From JADJOM01 sp046327715 (GTDB lineage Bacteria > Gemmatimonadota > Gemmatimonadetes > Gemmatimonadales > GWC2-71-9), in the NCBI GenBank assembly GCA_046327715.1, contig JAXLXY010000004.1, positions 186,001 through 250,000 on the forward strand: a stretch of DNA of 64,000 nucleotides, read 5' to 3'. The notes under the pieces were generated by a model. It ran no database searches, was not told where the DNA came from, and saw only the letters and a program-made list of their open reading frames with translations. Positions 34,106 through 43,395 of this stretch are shown piece by piece. The position numbers and the translations under genes are program-made. The number at the start of each line of letters is the position of its first letter. Within the stretch, counting starts at the first letter, position 1.

Positions 34106-36585
34106 GCGAAGTGGCCGCGGGTGAATGCGCGGCCCGTCACCTCGCGGATGGCCTCGAGATCGGGCGCGGCGCCGCGGCCCAGCGCGTCGAGCGCCGCGCG
34201 CCAGGCGCGGGTCACCTCCGCCACGGGGTCGCCGGGGACGTTGAAGACCAGGCGGTAGGCGCGGAAGCCGGCCCGCCACAGCGCCGGCAGGTACTGGCCG
34301 CCGCTCACCGGCCGCGAATGGAGCAGCCGGTTGCGGCAGGCCGAGTCCGTCGCCACCGGGAAGACGTAGCCGGCAGGGTCGGTCAGCTCCACGTTCGGGT
34401 GCTGCTGCACGCAGAGGTCCCGGCAGGTGGTCGGCTCCCGCTCGAACGCCGCCGACAGCACGCAGTGCTCGATGGTCATCCCCTCGGGCCGTCCATGCAC
34501 GAACGGCTCGAACCCCCGCCCCGCCCACGGCGCCGCCACCTGCGCCATCTCATCGGCCGTCAGCTCGATGGACGGCACGATCCGCCGCGCGCCCAGCCGG
34601 AAGAGTTCCGCCGCGGTGTGCGGGTTGAAGCAGTTGACCGCGTAGTCGGCCACCACGTCGCGCCCCGCCGCTGCCAGCTCCGCCACCAGCCCCAGGTGCC
34701 CGCTCACCAGCGGCAGCCCGAGGGCGAGCCACTTGTCCACCGACCTGCGTTCCTCGGGCCGCACGATCGTCGGCGTGCGGAGCCGCAGCACGACCCCGCC
34801 CGCAGCAAGGTCCTCCGCCAGCTTCCGCACCCGGCTCACGGGCGGCGTGGGGTGCCGCAGGAACACGTCGAGCGCCACCTCCGTGGCGCCCGCCTCGGCC
34901 GCGATCCGTGCATCCTCGACGCGCCAGACTTCGGCGGTGAGGCTCGGCGGCTCCTCGGCTCGGCGACTCGACGGTCCCGCCGTCGGGCCCCCCTGCACCG
35001 CGGCGGTGATCGCCGCCGCGCGCGCGGCCAGCCGGGCCTGCTCGGCCCAGTCCCGCCGCCGCACCAGCTCCGCCACCGCCGCCTGCCTCAACTCATTGAG
35101 GGCGCTCACCGGGAGGAACAGCCCGCCCGCGAGCGCGGAGATCTCCAGCGCACCGAGCACGAACGGCGTCTCGCCCAGGCGGCCGAGCTGCTCGCGCAGG
35201 CGGGCGTCGTCGAGCGCGTGTTTTCCCGCGGGGGCCAGCCGGATGCTGCTCTCCACCGTGACCGTCTCGTCGCCGGCCGTGGCGGTGAGGGTGAGGGGTG
35301 CACCGGCCGTCCCGGCCACCGCGAGGTCGAGCGGCGTGCGCGGCAGCGGCGGATGCCGTTCCACCCCGGCAAAGGAGGCGCGCGCCCGGTCCAGCAGCCC
35401 GGCCTGGGAGGAACGGACCACCACCCAGCCGTCGGGCACGTCGGCCAGCGCGGGAATGGCCAGCGTGAGCCGGCCGCCCCGCTGCCCCAGGGTACGCACC
35501 CGCGTGACGCTGAAGCCGGTGTTCCCCTTCTGGGCGCCCGCGGGATGCTCGAAGCCGAGCCCGTCGCCCACCTCCACCGGCTGGGTGACGGTGATGAGCA
35601 GGTCGCGGCCGTCATGGCCACTCACCCGACCCAGCACCATCCCGCGGTTGTCGGGCTGGTCGCGGGTGATGTAGTCACGCCCGGCGCGCCCACCGTACAT
35701 CCCGCCGGTGAACCCGCGCGAGAAGATCTGCACCAGCGGCTGCACCTCCGCCTCGGTGGGCGGCACCCACTGCCCGGTACCCAGCCGGTCGAGGAAGTCG
35801 CGGTAGGTGCGGGTCACGGTGGCCACGTACTCCGGCTTCTTCTTGCGCCCCTCGATCTTGAGGCAGCCGATCCCCGCCTCGGCGATGGCGTCGAGGTGCT
35901 CCCCCGCGGCGAGATCCCGGGCGCTGATCAGGTAGCCCCGGTCGAGCTCGGCGCCGGTGGTGATGTCGGCCAGCACATAGTCCTTCCGGCAGCTCTGGGC
36001 GCAGGCGCCGCGGTTGGCGCTCCGCTCCGAGATCATGCCGGACATGTAGCACTGCCCGGAGTACGCGATGCAGAGCGCGCCGTGGATGAAGCTCTCGAGC
36101 CCGAGCTCGGGCACCGCCGCGCGGATGGCCCGGATGTCCTCCAGCGTGTTCTCCCGGGCGAGCACCACACGGTCCACGCCAAGCCCCTGGAGCACCCGGG
36201 CGCCCGCGCCGTCGTGCACCGTCATCTGGGTGGAGCCGTGGATCTCGAGGGCGGGATAGAGCTGGCGGATCAGCCGGACCGCGCCGAGGTCCTGCACGAT
36301 GGCCGCGTCGATGCCGCGGTCGACGCACTCGCCCAGGTGGGCCAGCGCGTCGACCAGCTCGGCGGGCTTGAACAGGATGTTGAAGGTGAGGTACACCCGC
36401 GCGCCGCGGGCGTGTGCCATGCGGCAGGCCTCGCCCACCTCCTCGAGGGTCAGCTGTGCACCATCGTCCCGGGCGTTGAAGCGCTCCGCGCCGAGGTACA
36501 CCGCGTTCGCACCATTGGCGAGCGCGGCGCGCACGGCGTCGAGGGTGCCGGCGGGGGCGAGGAGTTCGGGGACGGGGCGCGACAT
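34093..36585 (-). CDS. U32-family protein (RlhA/TrhP-type Fe-S RNA hydroxylase-like)
   Basis: 830 residues. The N-terminal barrel begins ELLAPAGTLDAVRAALANGA; the Cys-rich centre holds LCIAYSGQCYMSG and GACAQSCRKDY, the family's iron-sulfur cysteines. U32 proteins include RlhA and TrhP, which hydroxylate rRNA or tRNA, and collagenase-annotated relatives. The C-terminal 300 residues form a second half (about residue 540 on) with more cysteines, as in the long DUF3656-containing type. A 32-base octamer array is inside the reading frame at the linker. The start is set at the conserved Met-Ser-Arg-Pro-Val-Pro-Glu; the long upstream frame is a PepSY-gene shadow. Confidence 0.8.
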   Translation of the reverse strand: MSRPVPELLAPAGTLDAVRAALANGANAVYLGAERFNARDDGAQLTLEEVGEACRMAHARGARVYLTFNILFKPAELVDALAHLGECVDRGIDAAIVQDLGAVRLIRQLYPALEIHGSTQMTVHDGAGARVLQGLGVDRVVLARENTLEDIRAIRAAVPELGLESFIHGALCIAYSGQCYMSGMISERSANRGACAQSCRKDYVLADITTGAELDRGYLISARDLAAGEHLDAIAEAGIGCLKIEGRKKKPEYVATVTRTYRDFLDRLGTGQWVPPTEAEVQPLVQIFSRGFTGGMYGGRAGRDYITRDQPDNRGMVLGRVSGHDGRDLLITVTQPVEVGDGLGFEHPAGAQKGNTGFSVTRVRTLGQRGGRLTLAIPALADVPDGWVVVRSSQAGLLDRARASFAGVERHPPLPRTPLDLAVAGTAGAPLTLTATAGDETVTVESSIRLAPAGKHALDDARLREQLGRLGETPFVLGALEISALAGGLFLPVSALNELRQAAVAELVRRRDWAEQARLAARAAAITAAVQGGPTAGPSSRRAEEPPSLTAEVWRVEDARIAAEAGATEVALDVFLRHPTPPVSRVRKLAEDLAAGGVVLRLRTPTIVRPEERRSVDKWLALGLPLVSGHLGLVAELAAAGRDVVADYAVNCFNPHTAAELFRLGARRIVPSIELTADEMAQVAAPWAGRGFEPFVHGRPEGMTIEHCVLSAAFEREPTTCRDLCVQQHPNVELTDPAGYVFPVATDSACRNRLLHSRPVSGGQYLPALWRAGFRAYRLVFNVPGDPVAEVTRAWRAALDALGRGAAPDLEAIREVTGRAFTRGHFARAV
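34941..34972. repeat. In-frame diverged octamer array (GGCTCGGC type), four units
   Basis: Units GGCTCGGC, GGCTCCTC, GGCTCGGC, GACTCGAC. They encode the RRAEEPPS linker of the U32 protein. This relates to the GGCGGCTC variant at 56564-56595, and less strictly to the GGCGGTTG family. Confidence 0.65.
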
Positions 36586-36597
36586 GGGGAGAAGATA

Positions 36598-36621
36598 GGC
36601 GATTGGACGATTGGACGATTG
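36598..36621. repeat. Octamer array GGCGATTG/GACGATTG, three units
   Basis: GGCGATTG (36598-36605), GACGATTG twice (36606-36621). It sits in the 65-base gap, 12 bases upstream of the U32 start and just after the PepSY stop. Same unit family as 4028-4115. Confidence 0.85.
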
Positions 36622-36650
36622 GCAACACTCCCAGCCCACCAACGGCCCGA

Positions 36651-37742
36651 TCAGCTGGTCGCCTGGGTGCCGACCCGTCTCCGGCCCTTCCACCAGAGCA
36701 GCGGGCCGCTCACCGCCACCACGGGGAGCGTCAGCGAGAAAAGGAATGCGATGGTGCGCGTGGGCCAGCCGCCGATGTCGCCGGTGTGCAGCTCGCGGTT
36801 CCATTGCCGCACCAGGCGGTACGCCAGGGGCGCGGTGGGCGTGGCGACATGGGCCAGCACCGCCGCGCTGCAGGGGTCGAGATAGACCGTGGTGCGCCCC
36901 GCCGGGGTCCGGTCGCCTGGATGGCGCAGGACCACCCGGGTGGGATCGCCCGCGGCCTGCCCCGCCTCGATCCAGGTAATGGTGGCGCCCGGCTGGTCGG
37001 CGGCCGCGGCGGCCAGCTGCCGGTCGAATCCCGCCGCGCCGTCCGCGGCGCAGGAGGTGACGGCCAGCCCCGAGCCGTCCGGGATCGGCCCGGCGCCGGT
37101 GAGACGCGCCAGGCCGCCGTATGCCGGCGCCTGCCAGTACATCACCGCGGCCGTCAGGCCGAAGCACATCAGGGCGATCCAGGAGTAGGCGGCCAGGGCG
37201 CTGTGCAGGTGCAGCAGGATGCGCCGCGAGGAGCCGGTGCGGACGATCGTGAGGATCTTCCCCGGCCACCAGAGGATGAGCCCGCTCAGCGAAAGGAAGA
37301 CGAGCCCGACGGCGCTCCAGGCCGCGATGGCAGCGCCGTAGCGATCCAGCCCGAACCGGGTGTGGAAGACCTGCACCGGCCGGAGCGACCAGTACTCCTC
37401 GCCCCGGCCCAGCACCACCCCGTGATAGGGATCCACAAGCAGGTCGGCGTCGGCGCTGTCCGGGCGCTGCAGCGTGACCCGAAGGGCTCGGTCCGGCCGC
37501 TCGGGGAACCGCACGCTCCGCAGCGCGGAACCGGGGTAGGTGGCCCGCAGCCGGTCGGTCAGGTCCGAGAGGGCCAGGGGTCGTTCGCCCGGCTCGACGG
37601 CGGTCAGCAGGGCGTTCGAGGCATCCTCGAGTTCCGGCTGGACCGCCAGGATGGCCCCGGTGATGCCCAGCAGCACGAGCACCGGCGCCAGCAGGCAGCC
37701 GATGACGAGGTGCGCGAGGAGCAGGGTACGGCGAAGGGTCAC
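36651..37742 (-). CDS. PepSY-associated membrane protein (PiuB-like)
   Basis: 363 residues with four membrane helices, including LLLAHLVIGCLLAPVLVLLG and the C-terminal FLFSLTLPVVAVSGPLLWW. Two PepSY-like extracytoplasmic segments lie between (LSDLTDRLRATYPGSALRSV, and the later VLRHPGDRTPAGRTTVYLD). The HTRFGLDRYG and HLHSALAAYSW histidines, in a helix-flanked pattern, match iron-regulated or heme/redox PepSY proteins. Siderophore or ferric-reductase links are common but unproven here. A GTG start is used with no clear Shine-Dalgarno. It may be co-transcribed with the small membrane protein upstream. Confidence 0.8.
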   Translation of the reverse strand: MTLRRTLLLAHLVIGCLLAPVLVLLGITGAILAVQPELEDASNALLTAVEPGERPLALSDLTDRLRATYPGSALRSVRFPERPDRALRVTLQRPDSADADLLVDPYHGVVLGRGEEYWSLRPVQVFHTRFGLDRYGAAIAAWSAVGLVFLSLSGLILWWPGKILTIVRTGSSRRILLHLHSALAAYSWIALMCFGLTAAVMYWQAPAYGGLARLTGAGPIPDGSGLAVTSCAADGAAGFDRQLAAAAADQPGATITWIEAGQAAGDPTRVVLRHPGDRTPAGRTTVYLDPCSAAVLAHVATPTAPLAYRLVRQWNRELHTGDIGGWPTRTIAFLFSLTLPVVAVSGPLLWWKGRRRVGTQATS

Positions 37743-37767
37743 GCGTGACGATCCGCCGCGAGGGAGG

Positions 37768-37974
37768 TCAGGCCGTGCTGGTGCTGTCCCGGGTCATGCG
37801 GCGGAACAGCCAGAAGGCGAAGAATAACGCCGCGCCGAGAAAGGCGAACTTGAGCACCGTGATGAGCAGGCCGAGGGCGATGCCGACCAGCGGCAGCAGC
37901 AGGAGGCCGAGCAGCTTCCACAGCACCACGCCGACGGCCGCCGCGGCGGCCAGGGTGACGAACGGCTTCAACAT
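37768..37974 (-). CDS. Small two-helix membrane protein
   Basis: 68 residues, mostly two hydrophobic helices (AAAAAVGVVLWKLLGLLLLP and ITVLKFAFLGAALFFAFWLF) with a short basic tail. No family recognised. It precedes the PepSY gene by about 25 bases and may be in the same operon. The ATG at 37974 starts the hydrophobic run; the longer frame is rejected. Confidence 0.55.
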   Translation of the reverse strand: MLKPFVTLAAAAAVGVVLWKLLGLLLLPLVGIALGLLITVLKFAFLGAALFFAFWLFRRMTRDSTSTA

Positions 37975-38026
37975 GATGGCGGCTCCGATGGGGACGGCTC
38001 CAATACGGGGGCCGTCCCGGGAAGTG

Positions 38027-39409
38027 TCAAGCTGAAACGTCGTGAAACAGCGACAGCTGGGAGATCCGCGGCCGGTCGAGCCCTTCCTCAATGACGAGGC
38101 GGAGGTGACGGAGCGAGGTGACCGGAAAGCGATCGAGCTTGCGGTAGCCGATGGTCTGGCCCGAGGCGATCGGGGTCCAGCCCCGCCCGTCGGTGCTCCC
38201 TTCGAGTCGGTAGCGGGCTACGCACTGTCCCTCCTCGATGGCCTCGCCCAGGGCCACGAGATTGGCGGGCCTCTCGCGCGCCAGCTTCAGCTCGAGCACA
38301 CCGGTGGTGGGACCGGTGGCGCGCCAGCGGCGGGCGGCCCCGCGCGCGAGGTCCTCGGCGAAGAGACGCTCGATCCGGGTGCGCAGGGCCAGGAGGCGCA
38401 CGACGTCGGTGGGGTGGAGCAGCCCCGCGCGGGTCGGCGGCACGTTGAGCAGCAGCTTGGAGTTCCGGCCCACCGAGGTGCAGTGGATCGCCTCCAGCTC
38501 GGCGACGGACTTGACCCGCCCATCCTCCGCGGGGTGATGGAACCATCCCGGCCGGATGGACACGTCGGTCTCGCCGGGGCGCCAGGTGGAGCCGGCGGGG
38601 TCGCCGTGCTGCAGCATCGCGATGACCTGCTCGCCCTCCGCCCCGGGGTACGGAACCGCCGCGGGGTCCACGGTGGACCAGTTGGGGTCGCCCGCCGAGC
38701 CGGTCTCGTTGCCGATCCAGCGCACGTCGGGGCCGGCGTCGGAGAACATCACCGCCTCCGGCTGCAGCCGGCGCACCAGGCCGAAGAACCGCGGCCAGTC
38801 GTAGGCCTGTCGCCGCCCATTCGGGCCCTCGCCGTTGGCCCCGTCGAACCAGACCTCCGCGAGCGGGCCGTACCGGGTGAGCAGCTCGGTGAGCTGGTCG
38901 CAGTAGAAGTCGTTGTAGCGGGGGGAGTCGCCGTAGACGGCGGCGTTGCGGTCCCAGGGCGAGAGATAGAGCCCCGGCCGCAGGCCCTCGGCGCGGCAGG
39001 CCTCGACGAACTCGCGCACCACGTCGCCCTGGCCGCCACGGAACGGGCTCGACGCCACGCCGTGGCGGGTGGTGGCGGTGGGCCAGAGGCAGAAGCCGTC
39101 GTGGTGCTTGGCGGTGAGGACCATGGCCCGGAACCCCGCGGCGCGCGCGGTCCGGGCCCACTGGCGGGCGTCGAGCGCCTCCGGGTTGAAGCTGGCGGGA
39201 TCCTCGCGGCCGTCGCCCCACTCCCGGTCGGAGAAGGTGTTCACCCCGAAGTGGATGAACATGGCCCACTCGTCGCGCTGCCAGGCGAGCTGGGCGGCGG
39301 TGGGGCGGGGGCGGCCCGGGCGCGGGCGGCGGGACCGCGGCGACGGGATCCCGGCGCCGGCGAGGGCGGCGGACGCCAGGCAGAGGAAGTCGCGGCGGGG
39401 CAGCGTCAC
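38027..39409 (-). CDS. Second Tat-exported GH29 alpha-L-fucosidase
   Basis: 460 residues. The Tat signal is PRRDFLCLASAALAGAG near residues 4-20. The GH29 barrel has FIHFGVNTFSDREWG, TAKHHDGFCLW and the nucleophile Asp189 in VWFDGANGEG. The C-terminal domain is CBM-like (EGSTDGRGWTPIASGQTIGY). Compared with the copy at 11128, this is the WGxGREDP subtype, so linkage preference may differ. The GTG at 39409 is chosen because it starts the Tat signal; it has no clear Shine-Dalgarno and the frame continues to 39493. Confidence 0.8.
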   Translation of the reverse strand: MTLPRRDFLCLASAALAGAGIPSPRSRRPRPGRPRPTAAQLAWQRDEWAMFIHFGVNTFSDREWGDGREDPASFNPEALDARQWARTARAAGFRAMVLTAKHHDGFCLWPTATTRHGVASSPFRGGQGDVVREFVEACRAEGLRPGLYLSPWDRNAAVYGDSPRYNDFYCDQLTELLTRYGPLAEVWFDGANGEGPNGRRQAYDWPRFFGLVRRLQPEAVMFSDAGPDVRWIGNETGSAGDPNWSTVDPAAVPYPGAEGEQVIAMLQHGDPAGSTWRPGETDVSIRPGWFHHPAEDGRVKSVAELEAIHCTSVGRNSKLLLNVPPTRAGLLHPTDVVRLLALRTRIERLFAEDLARGAARRWRATGPTTGVLELKLARERPANLVALGEAIEEGQCVARYRLEGSTDGRGWTPIASGQTIGYRKLDRFPVTSLRHLRLVIEEGLDRPRISQLSLFHDVSA

Positions 39410-39480
39410 GGGCGGCTCGGGGAGGTTGTGAGGCGCGCGGGCTGGCGCAAAACGGCCGGGGGCGGTGAACTTGGAGGCAC

Positions 39481-40536
39481 ATGCCATCCGCACGCCAGCA
39501 TGAGCATCGGGAGTCGGCCCGGCGCGCCGGGCTGGTCTACGTCACCGACGCGTTCGAGGGTATCCGCCGTCGGCGCGTGGGCGCCGGCTGGTCATTCACC
39601 GCGCCGGACGGGCGGCTGATCAGCGACCGCGCCGAACGCCGGCGCATCCTCTCGCTCGCGATCCCGCCGGCGTGGACCGACGTCTGGATCTGTCCCGACC
39701 CGTCGGGACACATCCAGGTGACCGCCCGTGACGCCCGGGGCCGCAAGCAGTATCGCTACCACCCGGCGTACCGCGCCACCCGGGACCATTCCAAGTTCCG
39801 CCGGATCCTCGAGTTCAGCGAGCGCCTGCCGCTCATCCGCGAACGGGTGGAGCGGGACCTCTCCGCCCGCGACCTCTCGCGGCGCCAGATCCTGGCCACC
39901 GTGGTGCGGCTGCTCGACCGCACGCTGGTCCGGGTGGGGAACGACGAGTACGCCCGCGCCAACCGTTCCTTCGGGCTCACCACGCTGCGGGGCCGGCACG
40001 TGCGGGTGCGGGGGCACGAGGTGCGGTTCAGCTTCCGCGGCAAGAGCGGGGTGCAGCACACCATCACGCTCACCGACCGCCGCATCGCGCGGATCATCCA
40101 GCGCTGCCAGGACCTCCCGGGCCAGGAGCTGTTCCAGTACGTCGACGAGGCGGGCCGGCGCCAGGCGGTCTCCTCGGGCGACGTCAACGACTACCTGCGG
40201 GAGATCGCGGGCCCCGGCCTCACGGCCAAGGACTTCCGGACCTGGGCCGGCACCATGCTGGCGGCGCAGCACCTCCGGGCCACCGGGGTGGTGGAGACGG
40301 CCCGCGACGCGGAGCGGGCGATCATCGCGGCCATCGACGCCGTGGCGGCCCGGCTGGGCAACACCCGGGCGGTATGCCGGCAGTACTACGTGCATCCGGG
40401 GGTGCTGCAGGCGTATCGTGAGAAGGTGGTGGCGCCCCCGCCGCCGCCGCCCGCCGCGCCGCGGGAGCGGCCCACGGCGGCGCTGCGGCGCGACGAGATC
40501 GTGGTGCTGCAGTTCCTGCAGGGGCTCGAGGGCTAG
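39481..40536 (+). CDS. DNA topoisomerase IB (bacterial type)
   Basis: 351 residues. Relaxes supercoils by a transient 3'-phosphotyrosyl bond. The catalytic Tyr is Y303 in QYYVHPGV; catalytic Arg is in KDFRTWAGT (residues 250-258). The N-terminal domain has RKQYRYHPAYRATRD and the lysine-bearing DRTLVRVGNDEYA segment. Length fits the short bacterial TopIB (about 330-350). A Pro-rich tail follows. Its first codons overlap the far upstream end of the GH29 frame. Confidence 0.9.
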   Translation: MPSARQHEHRESARRAGLVYVTDAFEGIRRRRVGAGWSFTAPDGRLISDRAERRRILSLAIPPAWTDVWICPDPSGHIQVTARDARGRKQYRYHPAYRATRDHSKFRRILEFSERLPLIRERVERDLSARDLSRRQILATVVRLLDRTLVRVGNDEYARANRSFGLTTLRGRHVRVRGHEVRFSFRGKSGVQHTITLTDRRIARIIQRCQDLPGQELFQYVDEAGRRQAVSSGDVNDYLREIAGPGLTAKDFRTWAGTMLAAQHLRATGVVETARDAERAIIAAIDAVAARLGNTRAVCRQYYVHPGVLQAYREKVVAPPPPPPAAPRERPTAALRRDEIVVLQFLQGLEG

Positions 40537-40575
40537 CGCGCCGGCGCTCTCGCAGGCCCAGCCGGGGGCGGCAGC

Positions 40576-43221
40576 TCACGAGGCACTCGCGCGGACGGTG
40601 TCGGCGCACGCCGCGGCATCGGCCAGTCCGGCGGCGGCGCCGCGACGGCAGTTGCGCAGGACATAGGGATGGTCGGGTCCGATGCGCGCCGCCAGCGCCG
40701 CCATGCCCTCGGTGTAGAGCGAATCGGCCCTGCCGCGCGCACCGCTGTCGGCCAGCACCAGCGCCAGCCCGATCTCGGCCCGGCGGCCGAAGGGGTCGGC
40801 ACGGTCCAGCCGGGCACGCGCCAGCGAGTCGGCCCGGCGGAAGACCATCGCCGCCTCCGGCGAGCCCTCGTCGCGGAGGGTGTGGCCCAGCGCGGTGAGG
40901 GTCTGCACCATCACCGCTGGGTTGTCCCGGGCGCGGCTCCGCTGCCGCTGGGCCAGGGTGCGGCGGAACCAGCCTTCGGCGTCCTTCAGCCGTCCCTGAT
41001 TGTAGGCCAGGTTGCCCAGTGCCTGGGTGACGTACGAGACCGCGGGATGGTCGGGGTCGAGCGTCCCCTGCAGGATGGTGAGGGCCCGGTGCAGCATCGA
41101 GTCGGCCTCGATGTAGTCGTTCCCGCGGCCGCGCTGCGCCAGCAGCTTGCCGAGCCCCGAGTACGACTCGCCGGTGAAGCGGTGCTTCGGCCCGAGCAGC
41201 TTCTCCCGGATCGCGAGGCCTCGGCGCAGGATCGGCTCCGCCTCGTCGTAGCGCCCCGCCTCGCGCAGCATCACGCCCAGGTTGTCGTAGCCGAAGGCGA
41301 CCGTGGCAATGGTATCGCCCCAGGCCCCGTGCATGACCCCGAGGTTCTCCCGCAGCACCGGCTCCGCCTCGGCGAAGCGCCCGCTGTTGGCATAGAGCAG
41401 GCCGAGGTTGTTCAGGGCATAGGCACGCGTGGGGTCGGTCGAGTCGAAGGCCAGGCGCTCGATCGCGATCTGCCGCTGGTAGGTGGACTCCGCCTTTGCC
41501 AGCAGCCCCATGCGGGAGTAGGCGATGCCGAGGTTGCCCATCACGCCGGCGAGGTCGGGATCATCCGCCTTCCGGTATCGGGCCCCGATGTCCACGGCCC
41601 GCTGCCAGGCGGCGGCGGCGGAGTCGGGCCAGCCCAGGTCGTGCATCGAGTTGCCCAGCGCGGAGTAGATGTCGTACAGCGCTGAGTCGGGGCTGCCGGT
41701 CCGTTCGTGGGTCGCGATCGCCCGGCGCAGCAGCCCAACCGACTGGCGGTAGTCGCCCCGGGCGGCCTCGATCCGGCCGAGCTGGTGCAGCAGCTCCGCC
41801 TGCAGCGCGGGCTGGTCGCTGAGCGAGTCCACCTGCGCCATGCCCTTGGCGAGCAGGTCGCTGGCGGTGAGGTCCTTGCCGCCGTTGGTGACCGGATTGC
41901 TGGCCTGGAACAGGCCCAGCAGGAAGTCGCGGGTGGCGTTGGCGCGGGCCAGGGTGGAGACCGTCTCGGCGCGGGCGTGCTCGGCCTGCCCGCGCTGCCA
42001 CAGCGCCACGCCGAGGCCGGTCGCGAGCGAGCCGACCACCAGCGCCACCGCCACGACGGGGAGCCGGTTGCGGGCGACGAACTTGCGGAAGCGGTAGCCG
42101 GCGCCGGCGGGGCGGGCCTGCACCGGTTCGCGGTCACGCCACCGGGCCAGGTCGGCGGCGAACTGCTCGACGGAGGCGTAGCGCCGCTCCGGTTCCTTGG
42201 CGAGCGCCTTGAGCAGGATGGCGTCGAGGTCGCCGGCGAGGGCGCCGGCCCAGGCCGCTGCCGGCCCCTCCGCCACCGCGCTCGGGCGGGGCGGCTCCAC
42301 CTGCTCCACCCGGCGCGCCAGCTCGACCAGCGGCGTGCCCGGCTCCACCGGCAGCGGCAGCCGCCCGGCGAGCAGCTGGTAGGCCACCACGCCCAGGGAG
42401 TAGATGTCGGTGGCGACGGTGACCCGCTGGCCGCGCACCTGCTCGGGGCTGGCGTAGGCCGGGGTCATCACGCTCAGGCCGGTGAGCGTCTCCTCGCCGC
42501 CGGCGGCATCCAGCACCTTGGCGATGCCGAAGTCCACCAGCTTCGGGGTGCCATCCGGCTTGACGAGGATATTGGAGGGCTTGAGGTCGCGGTGTACCAC
42601 CAGGGCCTGGTGGGCGTGCTGCACCGCGCGGGAGATGCGGAGCAGCAGTTCCACCCGCGCGCCGAGCTCGAGGCGGCGGGCCGCGCAGTAGCGGTCCACC
42701 GGTTCGCCCTCGATGTACTCCATGATGAGGTAGGGGGTGCCGTCGTCAGCGGTGCCGCCATCGAGCAGCCGGGCGATGCCGGGATGGGCCAGGTCGGCGA
42801 GGATCTGGCGCTCCGCCTTGAGCCGGCGCAGCAGCTCGGGACCCGCGATGCCGCCGCGCACGAACTTGATCGCCACCCGGGCGCGATAGGCATCGTCGCT
42901 CCGGGTGGCGAGGTACACCGTCCCCATCCCGCCATGGCCCACCTCGGCCTCGAGCCGGTAGGGCCCGACCATCCGCCCGATCCACGGCGGGGTGGCCGTC
43001 TCCGTGGCGGCGCCGAGCGCGTCAGAGACCAGGCGGCTCACCACGCCCGCGTCCGCGGACGGCGCGTCCGCGGCCAGCAGCGCCAGGACCTCGGAGACGA
43101 TGGATTCATCGTCCCCCGTCACCTCCCGGAGCCAGAGTTCCCGGGAGGCGGGTTCCTGGTCGAGGGCGGCGTGGAACAGTTCCTCGATCCGGCGCCAGTC
43201 GCCGGGGTGGGAATCGGGCAC
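40576..43221 (-). CDS. Membrane Ser/Thr protein kinase with TPR tail
   Basis: 881 residues. Kinase core at about 87-345: HGGMGTVY, Lys119 (VAIKF), HRDLKPSNIL (Asp212), DFGIAK (Asp230). One membrane helix follows (about 395-420, LPVVAVALVVGSLATGLGVAL), then an extracytoplasmic TPR region of about 450 residues. TPR repeats bind proteins or peptides, so the tail is the likely sensor. It is divergent from the ECF sigma gene, and resembles the other kinase at 43968 in layout and in shared motifs such as HPGIARLLDGG. The target of phosphorylation is unknown. Confidence 0.88.
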   Translation of the reverse strand: MPDSHPGDWRRIEELFHAALDQEPASRELWLREVTGDDESIVSEVLALLAADAPSADAGVVSRLVSDALGAATETATPPWIGRMVGPYRLEAEVGHGGMGTVYLATRSDDAYRARVAIKFVRGGIAGPELLRRLKAERQILADLAHPGIARLLDGGTADDGTPYLIMEYIEGEPVDRYCAARRLELGARVELLLRISRAVQHAHQALVVHRDLKPSNILVKPDGTPKLVDFGIAKVLDAAGGEETLTGLSVMTPAYASPEQVRGQRVTVATDIYSLGVVAYQLLAGRLPLPVEPGTPLVELARRVEQVEPPRPSAVAEGPAAAWAGALAGDLDAILLKALAKEPERRYASVEQFAADLARWRDREPVQARPAGAGYRFRKFVARNRLPVVAVALVVGSLATGLGVALWQRGQAEHARAETVSTLARANATRDFLLGLFQASNPVTNGGKDLTASDLLAKGMAQVDSLSDQPALQAELLHQLGRIEAARGDYRQSVGLLRRAIATHERTGSPDSALYDIYSALGNSMHDLGWPDSAAAAWQRAVDIGARYRKADDPDLAGVMGNLGIAYSRMGLLAKAESTYQRQIAIERLAFDSTDPTRAYALNNLGLLYANSGRFAEAEPVLRENLGVMHGAWGDTIATVAFGYDNLGVMLREAGRYDEAEPILRRGLAIREKLLGPKHRFTGESYSGLGKLLAQRGRGNDYIEADSMLHRALTILQGTLDPDHPAVSYVTQALGNLAYNQGRLKDAEGWFRRTLAQRQRSRARDNPAVMVQTLTALGHTLRDEGSPEAAMVFRRADSLARARLDRADPFGRRAEIGLALVLADSGARGRADSLYTEGMAALAARIGPDHPYVLRNCRRGAAAGLADAAACADTVRASAS

Positions 43222-43395
43222 CTGTGAGGCTCTCCTTGCGGCGGGGCGGGGCGGCCGGGTCCGCTCCCCAAGTTGGCCGCGGACGGCGCGGGTCGCCAGC
43301 CCGGGCTCATGAACGGCGCGCGTGGCATATAGCAGTAGATGGCGCTAGTTTGGCCCGAGTCCCCTCAGGTCACGTTCCCCCGTCGCGGACCGGTG
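43222..43395. promoter_or_regulatory. Divergent gap between kinase 1 and ECF sigma gene
   Basis: 174 bases. A slightly AT-richer patch lies at 43324-43352 (ATATAGCAGTAG core), which may carry the sigma gene's promoter. No ECF-type -35 (GGAAC) or other standard box is clear. Both genes may be co-controlled from here. Confidence 0.4.

Noticed and set aside
34093..37269. A 1058-residue U32 protein
   Set aside because: The N-terminal addition is an out-of-frame reading of the PepSY gene and the octamer array; the conserved start is at 36585.
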